Assembly (NCBI GenBank): GCA_964556655.1 | Contig: CAZKWY010000017.1 | Location: 1-17,275 of the forward strand | Length of the DNA: 17,275 bases | From: CAZKWY01 sp964556655 | GTDB lineage: Bacteria; Patescibacteriota; Minisyncoccia; Portnoybacterales; UBA2143 | Reading direction: 5' to 3' | Shown: positions 13,918-17,275 of the stretch, in pieces | Position numbering within the stretch: the first letter of the stretch is position 1 | Layout: each line of letters begins with the position of its first letter | Position numbers and translations under genes: made by a program | The notes under the pieces: model-generated | What the model was told of the DNA's origin: nothing | Database searches by the model: none | Seen by the model: the letters and a program-made list of their open reading frames with translations, nothing else

Positions 13918-14355
13918 TCAGAAAAGGATTACTTTAATTTTAAGCTCCTTTTCTGAGGTATTTTTTATCGCTAACTTGTCGCGAGAAGTGGTCTTGCCCG
14001 AAGTATAGATTTTTCGATCTATCTTCAGGTTTGGAATATCTTTGTTGACCACTTCGAACCTACCGATGACAGGGCCAGGCTGGTAAAATTTCACCCTCTG
14101 GCCTTTTCGGTAGTAAACATGGTTGCCGTCGACGTCCTTGTCGGCGGTTTCGCCAGGCTTTAGATTGAAAAAATAGACAGAAACCTTTTCCGTCTTTTCT
14201 TCCGTCACGCGGGTCTTCTCTAGGGTTTTCTCTAGTGTTAGGGTTGATGATGCTGGCCGATCTTTTCTCTGGCCATGGTGTTGAAATGTGGCTGCGGTTA
14301 ACGCAATAGCCATGCCACAAAACAATATACCAAGAACAATCTTTATAGCCTTCAT
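13918..14355 (-). CDS. Hypothetical small exported protein
   Basis: Unrecognised protein of 145 residues. An N-terminal signal peptide or anchor (about 4-22, VLGILFCGMAIALTAATF) is followed by a low-complexity Thr/Lys/Glu segment (about 36-57, with LEKTLEKTRVTEEKTEK). The domain after about 58 is probably beta-rich (VSVYFFNLKPGE, GNHVYYRKGQRVKFYQPG, GRFEVVNKDI) and contains no cysteines. It follows the SPFH-like gene in the same direction, with a perfectly duplicated ribosome-binding site between them. An exported partner or regulator of the SPFH protein is a reasonable guess, based only on linkage. Confidence 0.75.
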   Translation of the reverse strand: MKAIKIVLGILFCGMAIALTAATFQHHGQRKDRPASSTLTLEKTLEKTRVTEEKTEKVSVYFFNLKPGETADKDVDGNHVYYRKGQRVKFYQPGPVIGRFEVVNKDIPNLKIDRKIYTSGKTTSRDKLAIKNTSEKELKIKVILF

Positions 14356-14379
14356 AACGCCCTCCTAAACGCCCTCCTA
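14356..14379 (-). promoter_or_regulatory. Tandemly duplicated Shine-Dalgarno
   Basis: On the minus strand the 12-mer TAGGAGGGCGTT occurs twice in a row (14379-14368 and 14367-14356), directly before the ATG of the small exported protein. The first copy begins with the TAG stop codon of the SPFH-like gene. Only the second has normal spacing (about 5 nt) to the ATG. The first could act as a standby site or help terminating ribosomes re-initiate. Confidence 0.88.
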
Positions 14380-15399
14380 TTTTATAAGTCTTAAGTCATA
14401 AGAGGCGCCATGCCCTGCGTGCATAGCTTTTCTTCTTCTTATCTCTAGAAGGCATTCTTCCAGATTCTTTGTCTCGCCTGTCTCTTCGTAGCTTCTTTTG
14501 AGTTTACGCGCGAGATCTATTTCTGTCTCCAGCTCAAACTCTTCCGCTCTGCGCTCTTGGATCTCGCGAGCTTGCGAAGACGCTATTTCTGCTAGCTCGC
14601 CCTCCTCTTTTATTTTTCCTACGTGGAGCATCATGATTCTTACTCCTAGATTCATGTTGTCGATAAGCCCAACTTCATTCATCCTTTTCTGTTTCTGTAA
14701 CTCTTCTTGTGGGCTTTCATCTTCAACTGTTACTTTCTGGATCAACCCATTCGCAAGCTTGTTGCCCGCGAAAGTGAGACTTTCCCAGGACATTTGCTTT
14801 CCCGTTTGGCGGATGTCTTCATCCATGGCTCCATATAGAACCTCTAGGACATTGTCCATTCCGCCGGAATCGATAAAGAGAACAAGGCGTTCTCCTTCTT
14901 CCGATTCATAATCGGGTATGGCTGTAATGTTGATTTCAACAGTTACCTCTCCGCCTGCTCTTGTCTCTTCGGACAGGGATAATTCTTGTTCTATCGCGCA
15001 CCTTATGTTATTGAACTCGAAAACCCTTTTAGTTTTGCGGTAATCTATAAGCGCAAAACTGTAGAAGAAAGGCCAGTACGGCCAGAAAGCTTGTTTTCCC
15101 TCCCTCGCTATTTTTATTTTGCCTCCTGTTCTCCATCTTCTTTCTCCCCACAGAGTTGTCACTCCTATGTGAGAAATAGGAATTTCGAAAAGAAGGTATT
15201 TCTTATAGATTTTAATTGATGTGGTTATGGCGATTACTGTAAGCACGCCTATCACTATCAGTCCGAAAAATCCAAAAAGGAAAATAACGATAGCGATGAA
15301 CAGCAGAGCGGCAGAAAAAAAGAAAAAAATATCTATCTTTTTACTTCCCCCGCTCCTGTCTTCTCTCCAGTTAAAAAATGCTTTTATTATTTCTCTCAT
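14377..15399 (-). CDS. SPFH/band-7-like membrane protein
   Basis: A 340-residue protein. A short basic N-terminus is followed by two hydrophobic helices (about 23-43 and 44-63), then a beta-rich region with IPISHIGVTTLWGERR and a strand pattern (GEVTVEINITAIPDY) typical of prohibitin-homology domains. A long charged helix at about 265-325 (SSQAREIQERRAEEFELETEIDLARKLKRSYEE) should form a coiled coil. This layout is that of SPFH proteins such as prohibitin, stomatin or HflK, which assemble into membrane microdomain scaffolds and can regulate FtsH. I see no single diagnostic motif, so the family is probable rather than certain. AAGGAGG lies 6 nt before the ATG, under a consensus promoter. Confidence 0.75.
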   Translation of the reverse strand: MREIIKAFFNWREDRSGGSKKIDIFFFFSAALLFIAIVIFLFGFFGLIVIGVLTVIAITTSIKIYKKYLLFEIPISHIGVTTLWGERRWRTGGKIKIAREGKQAFWPYWPFFYSFALIDYRKTKRVFEFNNIRCAIEQELSLSEETRAGGEVTVEINITAIPDYESEEGERLVLFIDSGGMDNVLEVLYGAMDEDIRQTGKQMSWESLTFAGNKLANGLIQKVTVEDESPQEELQKQKRMNEVGLIDNMNLGVRIMMLHVGKIKEEGELAEIASSQAREIQERRAEEFELETEIDLARKLKRSYEETGETKNLEECLLEIRRRKAMHAGHGASYDLRLIK

Positions 15400-15441
15400 T
15401 CAATCCTCCTTTTTGTGGGTTGTGTCAAAGAACTTTTACAT

Positions 15442-15470
15442 ATTATATATAATGTATCGTAGTATGTCAA
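15442..15470 (-). promoter_or_regulatory. Consensus sigma70 promoter of the SPFH-like gene
   Basis: On the minus strand a perfect TTGACA (15470-15465), a 17-bp spacer and a perfect TATAAT (15447-15442). The predicted start is near 15435, giving a leader of about 36 nt with AAGGAGG before the ATG at 15399. It is the best match to consensus in the window. Confidence 0.85.
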
Positions 15471-15473
15471 TAC

Positions 15474-15502
15474 TTGATTTATTAAAACAATGCGTTTATG
15501 AT
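15474..15502 (+). promoter_or_regulatory. Promoter of tRNA-Leu
   Basis: TTGATT (15474-15479), a 17-bp spacer and TATGAT (15497-15502). The predicted start is about 5 nt before the mature tRNA 5' end at 15514. The -35 boxes of this promoter and the divergent SPFH promoter are only 3 bp apart, so the two polymerase sites overlap physically. Confidence 0.75.
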
Positions 15503-15513
15503 GTTTTTAAAAT

Positions 15514-15599
15514 GCGGACGTGGCGAAATTGGCAGACGCGCATGGTTTAGGACCATGTGGATTTATTCCTTGTGGGTTCGACTCCCACCGTCCGCACCA
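15514..15599 (+). tRNA. tRNA-Leu (UAG), CCA encoded
   Basis: Class II tRNA of 86 nt including CCA. The acceptor GCGGACG pairs with CGTCCGC, the anticodon stem is CATGG/CCATG with loop TTTAGGA (anticodon UAG), and a long variable arm contains GGATTTATTCC. The T arm is GTGGG-TTCGACT-CCCAC, with A73 and CCA at 15597-15599. It reads CUA and probably other CUN codons. Confidence 0.95.
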
Positions 15600-15604
15600 G
15601 AATC

Positions 15605-15687
15605 TGACTTTTCGGTTTTTCATTAACCATTCAGTGGGCGGCACTTTGTGCCGCCCACGATCTGGCTCTCAAAAAGCCGAAAAGTCA
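15605..15687. repeat. Nested inverted repeat downstream of tRNA-Leu
   Basis: Outer arms 15605-15620 and 15671-15687 pair over 16 bp with one bulged base. Inside them a perfect 11-bp hairpin GTGGGCGGCAC-ttt-GTGCCGCCCAC occupies 15634-15658. No T-run follows on the plus strand, so it is not a typical terminator for tRNA-Leu, although it starts only 6 nt after the CCA. It could shape tRNA 3' processing or be the end of an inserted element. Confidence 0.8.
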
Positions 15688-15794
15688 TGTCTTGGTGTAT
15701 CTATACAACCACGCTCGAACGTATTTTAGCAAGAATGTCTGACAATTCCCACGCTCCGCGTGCGTGGTGACTTGAAACCAAATCGTACGCTCTC

Positions 15795-15949
15795 GCCCCG
15801 CCGTCCGCCTCCGCTACGCTACGGCGAGAACCTCGCAGAAATTTTCCCTTACAATTTTTCTTTTGCGCGCCCCCTGAAAAAATTCTAAAAAGGAAAGGGA
15901 AATTTCTGCTCGGTTCCGCCCTCCAAGTTTTCGGGCGGTGCGGCGGGGT
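15795..15949. repeat. 155-bp nested palindrome, possible MITE or structured RNA
   Basis: Three sets of complementary arms are nested: 15795-15803 with 15941-15949 (eight Watson-Crick pairs plus one G-T), 15835-15850 with 15895-15909 (15 pairs, one bulge), and a central A/T-rich pair around 15853 and 15879. The right arm contains its own hairpin CCGCCC/GGGCGG (15916-15938). The whole would fold into a branched structure as DNA or RNA. No product is recognised. Confidence 0.7.
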
Positions 15950-15955
15950 TACCCC

Positions 15956-15984
15956 TTGCATAACTAAAGAAGTTGTGTTATTAT
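15956..15984 (+). promoter_or_regulatory. Possible promoter of the Gmk fusion gene
   Basis: TTGCAT (15956-15961), a 17-bp spacer and TATTAT (15979-15984, five of six). The predicted start near 15991 gives a leader of about 75 nt containing a 9-bp hairpin and the ribosome site GGAGG at 16054-16058. The -35 is a poor match, so strength is uncertain. Confidence 0.5.
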
Positions 15985-16004
15985 CGCGGTCAGAAGAAAT
16001 CAGA

Positions 16005-16025
16005 AGAAACCGATGGTCGGTTTCT
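16005..16025 (+). repeat. Leader hairpin upstream of the Gmk fusion
   Basis: A 9-bp perfect stem AGAAACCGA/TCGGTTTCT with the 3-nt loop TGG, inside the predicted 5' leader. The left arm overlaps the second unit of a direct repeat CAGAAGAAA (15991-15999 and 16001-16009). It may stabilise the leader; no ligand-binding motif is seen. Confidence 0.7.
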
Positions 16026-16066
16026 GAAAACAGTACATTCACAAGCTGAAAGAGGAGGTATTGAAG

Positions 16067-17221
16067 ATGAAAGAGCGCCTGCATGTTGTCGTAATTTCGG
16101 GTCCTTCCGGTGTCGGAAAGGACACGATCATGAACATCATCACGTCTCGTTCCAGTTTCACCAAGTTTCCAACCTGTACGACCAGAAAGCCGCGTTCTGG
16201 AGAAATCAACGGAGTTCACTACCACTTTGTGGACGAAGAAACGTTTATGACTCTCTGGCATCGCGGTGATCTACTGGATCATGTTGTCATCACCGGCCAC
16301 CATTACGGCTTGCCTATCGAGAAACTTGGCAGGTCGCTCGAAGATGGTCAAAACATCATCGTCCATCTCGTGACCGGAAGTGCGTTCTTGCTCAAACGAA
16401 TCATCCCAGACGCCGTCATGGCGTTTATCATGCCGCCGTCGCAAGAAGAAATTCTTAACCGGTTACGTGGCAGAGGGATGACCGAGGAGCAGATTGCACA
16501 TCGTCTCCGCGACGATCCGACAACGCTTCAAGCGTCACGTCTCTACGACTTTGTCGTGGTAAATCATGACGGTGAAGAACAGGAGACTGCCGAACGGATT
16601 CTGGAGTTTATCTCGCAGAGACGCGGAGCGGATCGCGGATTCGGTTTGCGGAAAAGTCGCGGATATAGTAGAATAATACATATGCATCCAGATTTTTTCG
16701 CAACCAAAAACGAAAACAAACTCCGCGAAGTGAACGAGATTCTCGGGCAAACCTTGGAGCAAATCTCGGTCGAGCTCTTCGAACCGCAGGGCGTAAAAGT
16801 GGAAGACGTTGTCCGTGAGAAAGCGGAAGACGCTTTCCATAAAACCGGCAAGTTCGTGCTGGTGGAAGATACCAGCTTGGAATTTGTAGCTTGGAACGGG
16901 CTTCCAGGCGCGCTCATCAAGTGGTTCCTTGATACTGTCGGCAACGAAGGTGTTCTCAAGATGATCACTGGCGAGACGAACCGCAAAGCAATCGCTAAAA
17001 CCGCGATCGGATTCTTTGACGGCGCTCAAGCGCGAGTGTTCGTCGGAGAAATCTCCGGCACCATCCCGGAGACAATCCGTGGTACTGGCGGCTTCGGTTG
17101 GGATCCGATTTTCGTTCCCGACGGCTACGAGAAGAGTTTTGCCGAGATGACCCCTGCTAAGAAAAATGCCATCTCCATGCGCAAGCTCGCGCTTGAGCGC
17201 ATGAAGGCGGAGCTTAAGTAA
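16067..17221 (+). CDS. Guanylate kinase fused to ITPA/HAM1-like NTP pyrophosphatase
   Basis: A 384-residue two-domain enzyme. The N-terminal domain (about 1-185) is guanylate kinase (GMP + ATP to GDP + ADP): P-loop GPSGVGKDT (12-20), GMP-binding TTRKPRSGE (38-46) and YHF, lid residues RLRGRG, and LYDFVVVN (159-166). A linker of about 20 residues leads to a HAM1/ITPA domain (about 208-380) that would remove dITP/XTP: ATKNENKLREV, VEDTSLEF (266-273), GLPGALIKWFLD, GGFGWDPIF and EMTPAKKNAIS. VEDTSL...IKWFL is the eukaryote/archaea-like ITPA style rather than the bacterial RdgB style. The usual His after KNAIS is Met371. ATG 16067 is chosen because GGAGG is 8 nt upstream. Codon use is more GC-rich than in its neighbours. 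An internal Met at 16681 marks where a separate HAM1 gene could start. Confidence 0.9.
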   Translation: MKERLHVVVISGPSGVGKDTIMNIITSRSSFTKFPTCTTRKPRSGEINGVHYHFVDEETFMTLWHRGDLLDHVVITGHHYGLPIEKLGRSLEDGQNIIVHLVTGSAFLLKRIIPDAVMAFIMPPSQEEILNRLRGRGMTEEQIAHRLRDDPTTLQASRLYDFVVVNHDGEEQETAERILEFISQRRGADRGFGLRKSRGYSRIIHMHPDFFATKNENKLREVNEILGQTLEQISVELFEPQGVKVEDVVREKAEDAFHKTGKFVLVEDTSLEFVAWNGLPGALIKWFLDTVGNEGVLKMITGETNRKAIAKTAIGFFDGAQARVFVGEISGTIPETIRGTGGFGWDPIFVPDGYEKSFAEMTPAKKNAISMRKLALERMKAELK

Positions 17222-17275
17222 TGGCAGGTACCCCAAAATTCAGACAACATATTGTATACTGAAGGCATAAGAATA

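Larger units (their letters stand above)
15600..16066. other. Gene-free structured stretch between tRNA-Leu and gmk
   Basis: 467 bp with no convincing gene. It holds a nested inverted repeat right after the tRNA (15605-15687), a transition zone with the octamer CCACGCTC twice (15709 and 15748), a large nested palindrome (15795-15949), and then the promoter, leader hairpin and ribosome site of the Gmk fusion. An 86-codon open frame on the minus strand (15961-15701) lacks a ribosome site and is tied to the palindromes, so it is not annotated. G+C is clearly higher than in the preceding 14 kb. Confidence 0.75.

Noticed and set aside
15221..15550. Plus-strand open frame across the SPFH gene start and into tRNA-Leu
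   Set aside because: It is antisense to the SPFH-like gene, crosses two promoters and ends inside the tRNA.
15701..15961. Minus-strand open frame of 86 codons from an ATG at 15961
   Set aside because: No ribosome site or promoter, no recognisable protein, and it coincides with the nested palindromes, so low stop density in GC-rich structured DNA explains it better. It would be worth revisiting if it proved to be a conserved repeat.
16535..17236. Long minus-strand open frame opposite the HAM1-like domain
   Set aside because: The plus strand encodes clear catalytic motifs of Gmk and ITPA; the antisense frame has no recognisable features.
17221..17262. 13-codon frame MAGTPKFRQHIVY starting at the TAATG overlap after the Gmk fusion
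   Set aside because: Too short to support as a gene; the TAATG overlap is probably chance.
1..17275. CRISPR array or toxin-antitoxin pair
   Set aside because: No regularly spaced repeats were found. The small gene pairs here are membrane, pilin or chaperone-like and do not have the layout of a toxin-antitoxin module.

Overview
The window looks like a piece of chromosome from a Patescibacteria/CPR-type bacterium. This is an inference from gene content: three tiny T4SS-type pilins beside a lone membrane-anchored solute-binding protein, a four-domain S1 protein, an SPFH protein, tightly packed genes that often lack Shine-Dalgarno sites, and an AT-rich middle section. The standard genetic code is in use: TGA serves as a stop, for example in two ATGA start/stop overlaps. 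No phage structural genes, CRISPR array or rRNA are visible.

Layout. (1) 1-1577: a serine recombinase gene bounded by a perfect 33-bp inverted repeat, one copy upstream of the gene and one inside its 3' end. Three short hairpins follow, then the 3' end of tRNA-Val(GAC). The recombinase frame runs on into the antisense strand of that tRNA. (2) 1578-4723, minus strand: S1-domain protein, FtsH, tRNA-Ile(UAU), tRNA-Val(GAC), probably one mixed protein/tRNA transcript from a TTGCCA-N17-TATAAT promoter that would make the S1 mRNA nearly leaderless. (3) 4778-7158, plus strand: a four-gene operon with its own promoter and intrinsic terminator, made of a stand-alone 89-aa J-domain protein and three helical proteins I cannot identify. 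This is the best candidate here for an undescribed system. (4) 7179-13913, plus strand: metallo-beta-lactamase-fold hydrolase, small membrane protein, a 45-nt perfect palindrome, gyrA, a SAM methyltransferase, a membrane-anchored solute-binding protein and three pilin-like proteins, ending at a strong terminator. (5) 13918-15470, minus strand: an SPFH/band-7-like membrane protein and a small exported protein joined by a duplicated Shine-Dalgarno, driven by a consensus promoter. (6) 15474-15599, plus strand: tRNA-Leu(UAG) from a promoter back to back with the previous one. (7) 15600-16066: a gene-free, densely structured stretch. (8) 16067-17221: a fused guanylate kinase/ITPA-like nucleotide pyrophosphatase.

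The two ends of the window (recombinase, and 15600 onward) are visibly richer in G+C than the middle. Together with the recombinase, the inverted repeat and the palindromes next to tRNA ends, this suggests that both flanks have been exchanged or remodelled, while 1.7-15.5 kb is ordinary housekeeping and surface-apparatus DNA.

Functionally, FtsH and the J-domain operon point to protein quality control, and S1, the tRNAs, GyrA and the Gmk fusion to information processing and nucleotide supply. The solute-binding/pilin cluster and the SPFH pair point to the cell envelope.
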